Assembly (NCBI RefSeq): GCF_003248515.1
Contig: NZ_QFOB01000003.1
Span: 372,001 to 436,000, forward strand
From: Sphingomonas sp.
GTDB taxonomy: Bacteria > Pseudomonadota > Alphaproteobacteria > Sphingomonadales > Sphingomonadaceae
Length of the DNA: 64,000 bases
Direction: 5' to 3'
Every line of letters starts with the position of its first letter. The stretch's first letter is position 1. Below, in pieces: positions 53,929 to 62,772 of this stretch. The translations under genes were made by a program, and so were the position numbers. The notes under the pieces were generated by a model. It searched no databases, was not told the DNA's origin, and saw only the letters and a list, made by a program, of their open reading frames with translations.

Positions 53929-55404
53929 ATGCGTCATTTCCTGTTCGCCTGCCTGCTCGCCCTCGGCGGCCCGGCCTTCGCTGCCGATCCCAAGCCGCCC
54001 GAGCCCGCCAAGGCCGAAGCCGGCTTCGCTCCGCTGCCCGCCGACCGCACCGTTACGCAGAGCGCGGTGATCGCGGGCACGAACATATCCTATCAGGTCA
54101 CGGTCGGCACGCTTCCGCTGCTCGATGCGAAGGGCAAGAAGACCGGCGAGCTGGTCTATACGGCCTATGTCGTGCCCAATCGTGGCCCCGCCCGCCCCGT
54201 CACCTTCGCCTTCAACGGCGGGCCGGGGGCCGCATCCGCCTTCCTTAATTACGGTGCGATCGGGCCCAAGCGCGTCCAGTTCGGCGCGCAGGGGGATGCG
54301 CCATCCGACAGCGCCATCGCGCGGGACAATCCCAACAGCTGGCTCGATTTCACCGATCTCGTCTTCATCGATCCGATCGGCACCGGCTACAGCCGCAGCC
54401 TGCTGGACGAGGCCGAGACGAAGAAGACCTTCTTCACCGCCGATACCGACATCCAGTATCTGTCGCGCATCGTGGCCGATTGGCTGACGAAGAACGGCCG
54501 GATGACGAGCCCCAAATATCTCGTCGGCGAAAGCTACGGCGGCTATCGCGTGCCGCGCCTCGCTTATCATCTGCAAAGCCAGCTCGGCGTGGGCCTGAAC
54601 GGGATCGTCATGGTCTCGCCCGCCCTCAGCCCGCGCACCATCTTCGGCGATACCATCGCGCTTTCGCCGATGAACTATGTCGCCACCCTGCCTTCCATGG
54701 CGGCGGGGCAGCTGGAGCGGCGGGGCAGGCTTTCCGGGCCGGCCGCGCTGGCCGAGGTCGAATCCTATGCGCGCGGCGAATTCATCACCGATCTGCTGCG
54801 CGGCCGCGCCGATCCGCAGGCGATCGATCGGCTCACCACCCGCGTTTCGGGCTTCACGGGGATGGATCCGAAGCTTGTGCGTCAGCTGGAGGGCCGGATC
54901 GACGTGCGCACCTATCTGCGGGAGATCCACCGCGACACGAAATCGATCGGCTCGATCTACGATTCGAATGTCACCGCCTTCGATCCCTATCCGGAAGCGA
55001 TGCAGCAGCAGTCCAACGATCCGATCCTCGATGCCGGCATGGCGCCCGTCACCGGCGCCGCGATCGATCTGATGACGCGCACGGTCGGCTGGAAGGTCGA
55101 TGCGCGCTACAATCTGCTGTCTTACGCGGTGAACGCGGCGTGGGACTGGGATCGCAACGACGATGCCATTGCCGATCTGCGCAAGGCCATCTCGGTCGAT
55201 CCGAAGATGGCGGTGGTGATAGCGCATGGCATGGACGATCTTTCCTGCCCCTATTTCGCGAGCCGCCTCGTGATCGATCAGCTGCCCACGTTCGGCCGGC
55301 CCGATCGCGTCCAGCTCGCCCTCTATGCCGGCGGCCACATGTTCTACAGCCGCGCCGACAGCGGCGCCGCCTTCCGGAAGACGGCACTCGGCATCTATCG
55401 CTGA
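53929..55404 (+). CDS. Secreted S10-family serine carboxypeptidase-like protein
   Basis: 491 residues from the ATG at 53929. A signal peptide ends near residue 19 (LLALGGPAFA-A). The S10 fold shows FAFNGGPGAASAFLNYG (oxyanion region), LVGESYGGYRVPRL (nucleophile Ser), AVVIAHGMDDLSCP (Asp) and LYAGGHMFY (His), so the triad is complete. It is probably a periplasmic or exported peptidase for small peptides. The convergent GFA gene shares a strong hairpin with its 3' end. Confidence 0.9.
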   Translation: MRHFLFACLLALGGPAFAADPKPPEPAKAEAGFAPLPADRTVTQSAVIAGTNISYQVTVGTLPLLDAKGKKTGELVYTAYVVPNRGPARPVTFAFNGGPGAASAFLNYGAIGPKRVQFGAQGDAPSDSAIARDNPNSWLDFTDLVFIDPIGTGYSRSLLDEAETKKTFFTADTDIQYLSRIVADWLTKNGRMTSPKYLVGESYGGYRVPRLAYHLQSQLGVGLNGIVMVSPALSPRTIFGDTIALSPMNYVATLPSMAAGQLERRGRLSGPAALAEVESYARGEFITDLLRGRADPQAIDRLTTRVSGFTGMDPKLVRQLEGRIDVRTYLREIHRDTKSIGSIYDSNVTAFDPYPEAMQQQSNDPILDAGMAPVTGAAIDLMTRTVGWKVDARYNLLSYAVNAAWDWDRNDDAIADLRKAISVDPKMAVVIAHGMDDLSCPYFASRLVIDQLPTFGRPDRVQLALYAGGHMFYSRADSGAAFRKTALGIYR

Positions 55405-55411
55405 GGATCGC

Positions 55412-55449
55412 GTCGGCGCCCGATCCCGCGCGAGGGATCAGGCGCCGAC
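55412..55449. terminator. Hairpin between convergent genes, bidirectional terminator-like
   Basis: A 16-base stem (GTCGGCGCCCGATCCC against GGGATCAGGCGCCGAC, 15 of 16 paired) with a six-base loop lies seven bases after the S10 stop. It covers the last codons of the opposing GFA gene. There is no U tract, so it may stop transcription only with Rho or act on RNA stability. Confidence 0.55.
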
Positions 55450-55899
55450 AGCGGCCGCCCGCCGGGCGAGGCTTTCCTCCGGCCATTCTGCCCTGGTGGA
55501 ATAATAGCCTTCGAACGCCCTCGCCCCATCGGGCAGCACCACCCACGGCAGTTTCGAGCGGACGTAGATGTGCACGTCCGGCACGCAGGCGGCGGGATCG
55601 TCCAGCGTGCCGACCCGCACGAAGCGGATCGCCTCACCCGCCCCGGCATAGTTGGACCAGAGCACAGCCCGACAGGCCGGGCAGCGCGCGAGCATCTGGC
55701 CCTTGCCGCTTTCGGTCGGGATCAGATGCGCTTCCGTCTCGCCCGCGATCAGGCGAACCCGATCCGCCTCCCACAGCGCGTTGAGCGCGAAGGCCGTTCC
55801 ATTTTCATGCTGGCAGGAGGTGCAGTGGCAACAATGGACGAACATGGGCGGCCCATCGCACGCATAACGCACCGTTCCACACGCGCAGCCGCCTTCCAT
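55438..55899 (-). CDS. GFA-family (glutathione-dependent formaldehyde-activating enzyme-like) zinc protein
   Basis: 153 residues from the ATG at 55899. Zinc-binding cysteines lie in GGCACGTVRYAC, VHCCHCTSCQ and ARCPACRAVLW, the Mss4-like fold of the GFA family. Members include S-hydroxymethylglutathione synthase-like and many uncharacterised proteins; the actual role is unknown. The gene is five bases downstream of the Lys/Ala-rich gene on the same strand. Confidence 0.88.
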   Translation of the reverse strand: MEGGCACGTVRYACDGPPMFVHCCHCTSCQHENGTAFALNALWEADRVRLIAGETEAHLIPTESGKGQMLARCPACRAVLWSNYAGAGEAIRFVRVGTLDDPAACVPDVHIYVRSKLPWVVLPDGARAFEGYYSTRAEWPEESLARRAAAVGA

Positions 55900-55903
55900 C
55901 CGC

Positions 55904-56326
55904 TCAGCCCTTCCTCGGAAAAACCTTCGCCAGCGCCAGTTCGGCCACATTGCCCAGCACGGCCGCCAGCGCATCCTCGCCGATCGATCCCTTGGCCTTG
56001 CCGGGCTTCTCGGCGGTGCCCTGCGAAGCCTCCGATTCCGCCTTCGCCGGGGCGGGCTTCGCCGCCTTGCCCTTGGCCTGCTTGGAGGTGAGCGCCGCCT
56101 GCGCCGCCGTCGCCGCGATCGAAAGGCCCACGGCGATCGCCTCGCGCCCCGCCGGGCTGTTCGCCGCGGCGACCAGCTTCGCACCCGCCTCGCGCAGATC
56201 CTCCACCAGCCCGGCGAACGCCGCCTCGGGCGCCGCCTGCTGCCTGCCCTTCCCGCCGCGGCCCTTGGGCTTTCCCGCCTTGGCGCCCTTCCCGCTCTTG
56301 CCGGCCTTCTTCGCCTTCTCGCCCAT
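55904..56326 (-). CDS. Lys/Ala-rich hypothetical protein
   Basis: 140 residues from the ATG at 56326. Two basic low-complexity stretches (about 1-28, MGEKAKKAGKSGKGAKAGKP; and about 80-112) flank an Ala-rich helical segment (FAGLVEDLREAGAKLVAAAN, EAIAVGLSIAATAAQAALTS). The C-terminus is amphipathic (ALAAVLGNVAELALAKVFP). It could be a nucleoid- or surface-associated basic protein; nothing more specific is supported. It overlaps no gene and precedes the GFA gene. Confidence 0.65.
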   Translation of the reverse strand: MGEKAKKAGKSGKGAKAGKPKGRGGKGRQQAAPEAAFAGLVEDLREAGAKLVAAANSPAGREAIAVGLSIAATAAQAALTSKQAKGKAAKPAPAKAESEASQGTAEKPGKAKGSIGEDALAAVLGNVAELALAKVFPRKG

Positions 56327-56523
56327 CGATCGTCGCCTCTGGAGTGTATCGACAAGATAAGACACTGGCGGCGGCGCGCAACTCCCGTCAGCCGCCCGAT
56401 CGCGCGCGCCGGATTTGCCCGGCGGCGAGGCAGACCGGCCGCCCCACTTGCCGCATCCCGCCCCCGCCTCTAGGCTGTCACACAAGTACCGGCGGCCACT
56501 CGGCCACTGGCGAAGATAAGAGC

Positions 56524-57588
56524 ATGTCGATGGCAGAGCGGTCGCAGAAGGCGGCGCCTCGGCCCGCTGCGGGCGGCCGGGCGAGCGCCCTTCCGTCCCG
56601 GCGCAACCGGGGCTGGCACCAGCGCCACACCTATGCCGCGCTGGATCTCGGCACCAACAATTGCCGCCTGCTGATCGCGCGCCCCGAAGGCGATGGCTTC
56701 GTCGTCGTCGATGCCTTTTCGCGCATCGTCCGTCTGGGCGAAGGGCTCGCCGCCACCGGCCGCCTCAGCGATGCGGCGATGGATCGCGCCGTCGCCGCGC
56801 TCGCCATCTGCGCCGAAAAGCTCAAGCGCCGCCACGTCACGCTGGTCCGCTCCGTCGCCACGGAGGCCTGCCGCCGCGCCACGAACGGGGCCGAATTCAT
56901 CGCCCGCGTCGCGAAGGAAACCGGCATCCGCCTCGAGATCATCTCGGCCGAGCAGGAGGCGCGCCTCGCCGTGGTCGGCTGCCATGCCCTGCTGGAGCCG
57001 GGCGATGAGCCGGCGCTGGTATTCGACATAGGCGGCGGCTCCACCGAATTGGTGCTGCTGGCCGAGGGCGATGATCCCGTGCCGCAGGTGGAGGACTGGT
57101 TCAGCGCGCCTTGGGGGGTCGTGTCACTGTCCGAAAGCGAACCGCATGTCGGCGCCGACGAAGCCGAACTGCGCGCCTCCTATGCCCGGATGAAGCAGCG
57201 CGCGGCGGATGCGTTCGCCCCCTTCGCCGCCCGGCTCGCGACCTCCACGCGCGGCCCCGGTCGCCTGCTCGGCACCTCCGGCACGGTCACCACGCTCGCC
57301 AGCCTCCATCTCGATCTGCCGAGCTACGATCGCAAGAAGATCGATGGGCTGATCCTCGATTCGCAGGATCTGCGCACCGTCAATCGCCGCCTCTCCGGCA
57401 TGTCGGTGGAGGCGCGGGCCGCGCTGCGCTGCATCGGCAACGAGCGCGCCGATCTCGTCGTGGCCGGCTGTGCCATTCTCGAGGCGATCCTCGATCTGTG
57501 GCCGGCCGAGCGCCTCTCGGTCGCCGATCGCGGCATACGCGAGGGAATCTTGCGCGGGCTGATGGCGGCCGACATGGTGCCGGCATGA
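56524..57588 (+). CDS. Ppx/GppA-family phosphatase
   Basis: 354 residues from the ATG at 56524; the frame is open earlier. Actin-like ATPase core motifs: YAALDLGTNNCRLLIARPEG, SRIVRLGEGLAATGRLSDAA, VRSVATEACRRATNGAEFIA, VFDIGGGSTELVLLAEG and LLGTSGTVTTLASLHLDL. These are exopolyphosphatase/guanosine pentaphosphate phosphohydrolase signatures. Without the long C-terminal HD domain of E. coli Ppx it belongs to the shorter form common in alphaproteobacteria. The stop overlaps rlmE (ATGA). Confidence 0.92.
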   Translation: MSMAERSQKAAPRPAAGGRASALPSRRNRGWHQRHTYAALDLGTNNCRLLIARPEGDGFVVVDAFSRIVRLGEGLAATGRLSDAAMDRAVAALAICAEKLKRRHVTLVRSVATEACRRATNGAEFIARVAKETGIRLEIISAEQEARLAVVGCHALLEPGDEPALVFDIGGGSTELVLLAEGDDPVPQVEDWFSAPWGVVSLSESEPHVGADEAELRASYARMKQRAADAFAPFAARLATSTRGPGRLLGTSGTVTTLASLHLDLPSYDRKKIDGLILDSQDLRTVNRRLSGMSVEARAALRCIGNERADLVVAGCAILEAILDLWPAERLSVADRGIREGILRGLMAADMVPA

Positions 57589-58271
57589 GCAGAGGCGGAT
57601 CGGGCGGCAAGCAAAGGGTGAAGACGGCGCGCGGCCGCACGGCCTCCTCCACGCGCTGGCTGGAGCGGCAGCTCAACGATCCCTATGTGAAGAAGGCGCA
57701 GGCCGAGGGTTATCGCAGCCGCGCCGCCTACAAATTGATCGAGCTGGACGAGCGCTTCGGGCTCATCAAGGGCACGCGCCGCGTGATCGATCTCGGCATC
57801 GCGCCCGGCGGCTGGAGTCAGGTGGTCCGCCGCCTCAATCCGCAGGCCTCGATCGTGGGAATCGATCTGCTGCAGGTCGATCCGATCGACGGGGTCACGA
57901 TCCTGCAGATGGATTTCATGGACGATGCGGCGCCCGCCCTCCTGACGGAATCGCTCGGCGGCAAGGCCGATCTGGTAATGTCGGATATGGCCGCCAACAC
58001 GGTGGGCCATCAGCAGACCGATCATCTGCGCACGATGGCGCTGGTGGAGGCCGGCGCCGATTTCGCGGGCGAGATCCTCAATCCCGGTGGCGCCTATGTC
58101 GCCAAGGTGCTCGCCGGCGGCGCGGACCATGGCCTGGTCGCCCTGCTCAAGCGCATGTTCACGACCGTGAAGCACGCCAAGCCCCCCGCGAGCCGCAAGG
58201 ATTCGTCGGAATGGTATGTGATCGCGCAGGGCTTCAAGGGCGCAAGGCCGGAGCCGGCCGGGGCGGAGTAA
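57585..58271 (+). CDS. rlmE: 23S rRNA 2'-O-ribose methyltransferase RlmE (FtsJ/RrmJ)
   Basis: 228 residues from the ATG at 57585. SAM motif VIDLGIAPGGWSQVVRRLNP; the K-D-K-E catalytic set is visible in SRAAYKLIELDERF, VMSDMAANTVGHQQTDH, GGAYVAKVLAGGAD and SSEWYVIAQGFKG. It methylates U2552 of 23S rRNA during late 50S assembly. Coupled to the Ppx/GppA gene by ATGA, an arrangement common in sphingomonads. Confidence 0.95.
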   Translation: MSRGGSGGKQRVKTARGRTASSTRWLERQLNDPYVKKAQAEGYRSRAAYKLIELDERFGLIKGTRRVIDLGIAPGGWSQVVRRLNPQASIVGIDLLQVDPIDGVTILQMDFMDDAAPALLTESLGGKADLVMSDMAANTVGHQQTDHLRTMALVEAGADFAGEILNPGGAYVAKVLAGGADHGLVALLKRMFTTVKHAKPPASRKDSSEWYVIAQGFKGARPEPAGAE

Positions 58272-58301
58272 GCCCGGGCTGGAGCGACGGGCCGCCACGC
58301 C

Positions 58302-59528
58302 TCAATAATAATTCTCGAGCGTCAGGCTTCTACTCTTTCCGTCACAGGTCCGAAGCCGCACTGTTTCGCCGGCTCCGCGACTTACCCAATCGAGCGCCGC
58401 CTCCGAAGCAGGATCGAGTTGCATGTCATTGGCGGCGCAAACGGTATCACCCGCTTTCCAGCCGGCCCGTTCCGCCGGACTGTTGGTGGCGACATAGGCG
58501 ACCCGGAAACCCCGCACGGCTGGGGTCAGGCCCAGCCCTGTACGATCAGCTGGATAAGCGGGTGCCTCGCTCCGCCGCCACAACCAGAGCCGTCTGGCGG
58601 GCACGTCCAGCACAATCCGGTAGCGGGATAGCAGGTTGGCGCCGATCATCCCGTCCACTTTGCCGACGAGATGAGGCGGCAGGGGACCGATGCGAACGTC
58701 GACAGGCGACAGGGTGGCGCTTCCGAGCGTGACGGCGGGGAGGTGCGCCTTCTTCTGAGCCACGATCTGGCCTTGCGCACCCGCCTTCCGACCCTCGGAC
58801 AACAGGGTGACATCCGCGCCCGCCCGTTTCCATGAATCCTCGTCGAGTTCGAGTTCACCATTGCTTCCAAGGTCAAGCACGACCGTGACGGACTCGGCCC
58901 CCGCTTTCAACGAAAGCGCCATGTCGAGACCGACCTGCTGAAGAGGGATCGATTCATAAGGTGGATTGGGACGAACGCCTGTCCCCATGAGGAGCAGCTT
59001 CCGGGCCGGGAAATCGATGCCGATCGCGCCCTTCCTGAAGAAATCACCACCGATAACGAACTCGATCGGTCGCCCCAGCAGCACCGACGCCGCAGCGAGA
59101 TCGGCGGCGATGGGCCTGATGTCCGTTCTGGTCCCATCGGTGAACTCGACACTTACGGGCGGGAGGGTCCTGATATCGATCGCGCCGACGGCGGCGCCGA
59201 TCTTGCCTGCAGCGCCTTCCTTCAACCCAAGTTCCGATGCGAGCCGTCGATCCATCACGCTGTAATTGGCGGCATTGTCGAGAAAGGCCATGACGCGCCT
59301 GCCATTGATCGTCACCTGCAACAGGATCTTGCCGCGAAACCACTCCCACGCGATTGGCGTAAGCGCGCGCCTGCCAGCAGGCTCGGCCGCGAGACCGGGG
59401 GCCTCACCCCGTTGGGAACCGACGCCCCTTGTTGGCGGCGTGGCCGCCGACACCGCAGCGATCTGTGCTCTCAGGTCGCCAGTCGCAAGCATCCCAATCG
59501 CGCCTGTCAGCAAATGTATGCGCCTCAC
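58302..59528 (-). CDS. Retropepsin-like aspartic protease with C-terminal PDZ-like domain
   Basis: 408 residues from the GTG at 59528, which has GGGGGAG just upstream; a signal sequence (IHLLTGAIGMLATGDLRAQ) follows. Two retropepsin-like halves are visible: VMAFLDNAANYSVMDRRLAS, where the usual DTG is DNA, and VVLDLGSNGELEL, with DLGS. A PDZ-like domain ends the protein (GFRVAYVATNSPAERAGWKA, GDTVCAANDMQL). The first active-site triplet is altered, so activity is uncertain. It is divergent from rimO with a 50-base gap. Confidence 0.8.
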   Translation of the reverse strand: MRRIHLLTGAIGMLATGDLRAQIAAVSAATPPTRGVGSQRGEAPGLAAEPAGRRALTPIAWEWFRGKILLQVTINGRRVMAFLDNAANYSVMDRRLASELGLKEGAAGKIGAAVGAIDIRTLPPVSVEFTDGTRTDIRPIAADLAAASVLLGRPIEFVIGGDFFRKGAIGIDFPARKLLLMGTGVRPNPPYESIPLQQVGLDMALSLKAGAESVTVVLDLGSNGELELDEDSWKRAGADVTLLSEGRKAGAQGQIVAQKKAHLPAVTLGSATLSPVDVRIGPLPPHLVGKVDGMIGANLLSRYRIVLDVPARRLWLWRRSEAPAYPADRTGLGLTPAVRGFRVAYVATNSPAERAGWKAGDTVCAANDMQLDPASEAALDWVSRGAGETVRLRTCDGKSRSLTLENYY

Positions 59529-59578
59529 AGGCTCCCCCTCGCAAAATCGGCGCCGATCGCCTATGTGGCGCGCCTCCC

Positions 59579-60931
59579 ATGGCAACGATACTTCCCCCGC
59601 GCCCCAAAGTCGGCATGGTCTCGCTCGGCTGTCCGAAGAACCTCGTCGACAGCGAACGGATCCTCACCAAGCTTCGTGCGGATGGCTATGCCATGTCGCC
59701 CGATTATGCCGGGGCCGATGTCGTTCTCGTGAATACCTGCGGTTTTCTCGACAGCGCCAAGGAAGAAAGCCTGGAGGCGATCGGCGAGGCGATCGCGGAA
59801 AATGGCCGCGTTATCGTCACCGGCTGCATGGGCAAGGAAGCCGAGGTGATCCGCGAGCGCTTCCCGGCCGTGCTCGCCGTGACGGGTGCGCATCAATATG
59901 AGCAGGTGGTAGGCGCGGTGCACGATGCCGCGCCGATTCCGCCCAGCGCCTATCTGGATCTGGTGCCGGAGCGCGATCTGAAGCTCACGCCGAAGCATTA
60001 CAGCTATCTGAAGATTTCGGAGGGCTGCAATCATCGCTGCAGCTTCTGCATCATCCCGGCGCTGCGCGGCGATCTCGTCAGCCGCCGCCCCGATGCGATC
60101 TTGCGCGAGGCGGAGAAGCTGGTTGCCGCGGGCACGCGCGAACTGCTCGTCATCAGCCAGGATACGTCCGCCTACGGGCTCGATCTGCGCCACGCCTCCT
60201 GGCCGCTCAAGGGCGGCGGGGAGATACGCTCGGACATGACCGATCTGGCACGGCATCTCGGCCGGCTGGGCACGCCCGACGATCCCGTCTGGGTGCGGCT
60301 CCATTATGTCTATCCCTATCCGCACGTCGATCGGGTTATCCCGCTGATGGCGGAAGGGCTGGTCGTCCCTTATCTCGACATTCCCTTCCAGCATGCGGCG
60401 CCGTCCGTGCTGAAGGCGATGAAGCGCCCGGCCAACGAGGCCAAGGTGCTGGAGCGGATCGGCCGCTGGCGCGAGATCGCGCCGGATATCGCGATCCGAT
60501 CGACCTTCGTCGTCGGCTTCCCCGGCGAGACCGAGGCCGATTTCGACTATCTGCTCCAGTGGCTGGAGGAAGCCCGGCTCGATCGCGTCGGCGCCTTCCG
60601 GTTCGAGCCCGTCGCCGGGGCCGCCGCCAACGATCTGCCCGATCCGGTGCCGGAAGAGGTGAAGGAGGAGCGCTATGCGCGCCTGATGGAGCTGACCGCG
60701 CGCATCTCGGCCGAAAAGCTGGAAGCCAAGGTCGGCCGCAGGCTGGATGTCATCATCGATGAGGTAGGCGGCGACGGCGCCACCGGCCGCAGCCAGGCCG
60801 ACGCCCCCGAAATCGATGGCCAGGTCCACCTGCGCGACGCCGGCCACCTGACGCCCGGCGCCATCGTGACGGTGGAGATCGAGGAAGCCGACGAACACGA
60901 TCTCTTCGGCGTGCCGGTGTTAGCGGGCTGA
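59579..60931 (+). CDS. rimO: Ribosomal protein S12 methylthiotransferase RimO
   Basis: 450 residues from the ATG at 59579. The N-terminal MTTase domain (VGMVSLGCPKNLVDSERIL, VLVNTCGFLDSAKEESLEAI, VTGCMGKEAEV) supplies three Cys for one iron-sulfur cluster. The radical-SAM motif CNHRCSFC supplies the second. A TRAM domain ends the protein. The order and GYAMSP region match RimO rather than MiaB. It adds a methylthio group to Asp89 of S12. Confidence 0.95.
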   Translation: MATILPPRPKVGMVSLGCPKNLVDSERILTKLRADGYAMSPDYAGADVVLVNTCGFLDSAKEESLEAIGEAIAENGRVIVTGCMGKEAEVIRERFPAVLAVTGAHQYEQVVGAVHDAAPIPPSAYLDLVPERDLKLTPKHYSYLKISEGCNHRCSFCIIPALRGDLVSRRPDAILREAEKLVAAGTRELLVISQDTSAYGLDLRHASWPLKGGGEIRSDMTDLARHLGRLGTPDDPVWVRLHYVYPYPHVDRVIPLMAEGLVVPYLDIPFQHAAPSVLKAMKRPANEAKVLERIGRWREIAPDIAIRSTFVVGFPGETEADFDYLLQWLEEARLDRVGAFRFEPVAGAAANDLPDPVPEEVKEERYARLMELTARISAEKLEAKVGRRLDVIIDEVGGDGATGRSQADAPEIDGQVHLRDAGHLTPGAIVTVEIEEADEHDLFGVPVLAG

Positions 60932-61158
60932 ACAACCGCTCATAACGACCGGCCCTCCGTCTGCGCCCTGCGGGGCTTGCCTCGATATCCCCGCTCCCTC
61001 CTGCCCGGGGCGACTATCCCCGCCGCATGGCCATAAGGGCGATTTCGACGCTCTTTCCGCTCTTCGGGAGGCGAACGGGAGCGCTGCGCGCATGGTTTAC
61101 GAAATGTTCGGTGTGGGTTACTTTTGCGGCGAGTAGCTTAAGAGTGGGGGGCATTTTC

Positions 61159-61731
61159 ATGCGGAGTATCCTTCTCGTCGCCGCGGTTTTCCTTGTGGCG
61201 CAGCCGGCCTCGGCCATCGATCTCAATGGTGTCACGGCATCCGGTGCCTATTATTACCCTACGATCGCCAACCCTTATGGAAGCGCCACCGTCACGCCGG
61301 GCACGTTCGTCATCGGCTCCGGCATAGAAGGCACCATCGCGATCGAGGGCGTCACGACGGTAACGTTCGATTTCGCGGCGGACTCTCTCGCCATCGCATT
61401 CGATACGATCCTGGCGTCACCGACCTGGAACAGCGCCGCATTCAACGGCGCGGTTTTCGAGAGCACCGCGTTCGCATCGATCACGGGCGTCACCGTCAAT
61501 CCCTCGACGACATTTGCGGGCTTCGACGCATCCCGCGTTTCGATTGTCGGCAATCAGTTGCAGCTCAACTGGGCGGGGCTCGGCTATTCGAATGACACGA
61601 CGCTTTCGCTGAGCTTCACCGGCCCCGGCAGCACGGTTCCCGAGCCGGGCAGCTGGCTGATGATGATCGGCGGTTTCGGGCTTGTCGGGGCGATGCAGCG
61701 CCGCAAAAAGGCGTTGCCACTTCCCGCCTGA
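61159..61731 (+). CDS. Secreted PEP-CTERM sorting-domain protein
   Basis: 190 residues from the ATG at 61159 with a GGGGG-type site upstream; the frame is open earlier but the signal peptide (SILLVAAVFLVAQPASA) fixes this start. The C-terminus is a PEP-CTERM signal: VPEPGSWLMMIGGFGLVGAM then RRKK, meaning exosortase-dependent export or anchoring. The body is Ser/Thr/Ala/Gly-rich and beta-rich without known domains. PEP-CTERM systems often go with exopolysaccharide production, but no exosortase gene is in the window. Confidence 0.88.
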   Translation: MRSILLVAAVFLVAQPASAIDLNGVTASGAYYYPTIANPYGSATVTPGTFVIGSGIEGTIAIEGVTTVTFDFAADSLAIAFDTILASPTWNSAAFNGAVFESTAFASITGVTVNPSTTFAGFDASRVSIVGNQLQLNWAGLGYSNDTTLSLSFTGPGSTVPEPGSWLMMIGGFGLVGAMQRRKKALPLPA

Positions 61732-61868
61732 AACGGGCGCCCGCGCCAGCCTTCACGGAGTTCCGATCAACGCGCTCCGTGCCGGGGAAATCCTCCTGGC
61801 CGAAGCCATCCGGATCGCCATGCCTTGAGGGCTGGAGCTGAAACGCTTCTTCCCACGGACAAAAAGAA

Positions 61869-61905
61869 AGAGGCCGCCCGGATCGCTCCGGACGGCCTCT
61901 TTTTT
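61869..61905. terminator. Strong rho-independent terminator of the rpsF-rpsR-rplI operon
   Basis: The stem AGAGGCCGCCCGGA pairs with TCCGGACGGCCTCT (13 of 14) around the loop TCGC and is flanked by T-rich sequence on the right and A-rich on the left (AAAAAGAA). It therefore works in both directions. It lies about 20 bases past the rplI stop on the minus strand. Confidence 0.9.
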
Positions 61906-61923
61906 CTCGCGGCGGCGAAGGGC

Positions 61924-62520
61924 TCAGCCCTCCACTTCCTCCTCGGCGTCCGGACGGACATCGGCGGTGGCGCCGGGTTCCGCGTTCGGATCATAATCCT
62001 CGGTGAAGCCGGCTTCGTCGCGCTCGAACATCTGAGCCATGACGTCGACGCCCTGCGCCTGCATCTCGGCCTCTTCGGGCGAGCGGGCGACGTTCACCTT
62101 GATCGACACCGACACTTCCGGGTGAAGGACGACCTTCACCTCGTTCATGCCGATCGCCTTGATCGGCTTGTCGAGAACGATCTGGTTCTTCGCCACCTTC
62201 GCGCCGTCCTCGGCGAGAAGCTCGGCCAGGTCGCGCGCCGAAACCGAACCATAAAGCTGGCCGGTGTTCGAAGCCTGACGGATCAGGGTGATGGTCTTGC
62301 CGTCAATGTCCTTCGAAGCCTTCTCGGCCTCGCTGCGACGGGCGGCGTTCTCGGCAACGATCGTCGCCTTGTTCGCCTCGAAGACCTTCTTGTTCGCTTC
62401 GTTGGCGCGGAGCGCCTTCTTGCGGGGGAGGAGGAAGTTGCGCGCGAAGCCGTTCTTCACGGTGACGACGTCACCGATCTGGCCGAGCTTCTCGACGCGT
62501 TCGAGCAGGATCACGTCCAT
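61924..62520 (-). CDS. rplI: 50S ribosomal protein L9
   Basis: 198 residues. The N-terminal L9 domain reads MDVILLERVEKLGQIGDVVT and VKNGFARNFLLPRKKALRAN (rRNA-binding), followed by a long central helix and the C-terminal domain. The acidic tail (EPGATADVRPDAEEEVEG) is longer than in E. coli, as often in alphaproteobacteria. Last gene of the rpsF-rpsR-rplI operon. Confidence 0.97.
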   Translation of the reverse strand: MDVILLERVEKLGQIGDVVTVKNGFARNFLLPRKKALRANEANKKVFEANKATIVAENAARRSEAEKASKDIDGKTITLIRQASNTGQLYGSVSARDLAELLAEDGAKVAKNQIVLDKPIKAIGMNEVKVVLHPEVSVSIKVNVARSPEEAEMQAQGVDVMAQMFERDEAGFTEDYDPNAEPGATADVRPDAEEEVEG

Positions 62521-62532
62521 CTGGGTCGCTCC

Positions 62533-62757
62533 TTACTTCACGAGGTAGGGCAGCAGGCCCAGATGACGGGCACGCTTGATCGCCTGGGCGAGCTCGCGCT
62601 GCTTCTTGGCGGAAACCGCCGTGATGCGGGACGGGACGATCTTGCCACGCTCGGACACGAAGCCCTGCAGCAGGCGAACGTCCTTATAGTCGATCCGGGG
62701 AGCATCCTTCGCGGAGAAGGGGCAGCTCTTGCGACGGCGGAAAAAGGCACGGGCCAT
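62533..62757 (-). CDS. rpsR: 30S ribosomal protein S18
   Basis: 74 residues with FFRRRKSCPFSAKDAPRIDY, DVRLLQGFVSERGKIVPSRI and the C-terminal AIKRARHLGLLPYLVK, the standard S18 motifs. The first and second elements span the rRNA-contacting loops. Spaced 12 bases from rplI and 15 from rpsF on the same strand. Confidence 0.97.
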   Translation of the reverse strand: MARAFFRRRKSCPFSAKDAPRIDYKDVRLLQGFVSERGKIVPSRITAVSAKKQRELAQAIKRARHLGLLPYLVK

Positions 62758-62772
62758 GAGTCTGTTCCTTCC

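Noticed and set aside
53827..55338. A 503-codon minus-strand frame opposite the S10 peptidase
   Set aside because: It is a codon-usage shadow. The plus-strand frame has a complete catalytic triad and signal peptide.
60932..61158. Regulatory RNA or riboswitch before the PEP-CTERM gene
   Set aside because: No conserved riboswitch core or strong paired structure was recognised in the 227 bases.
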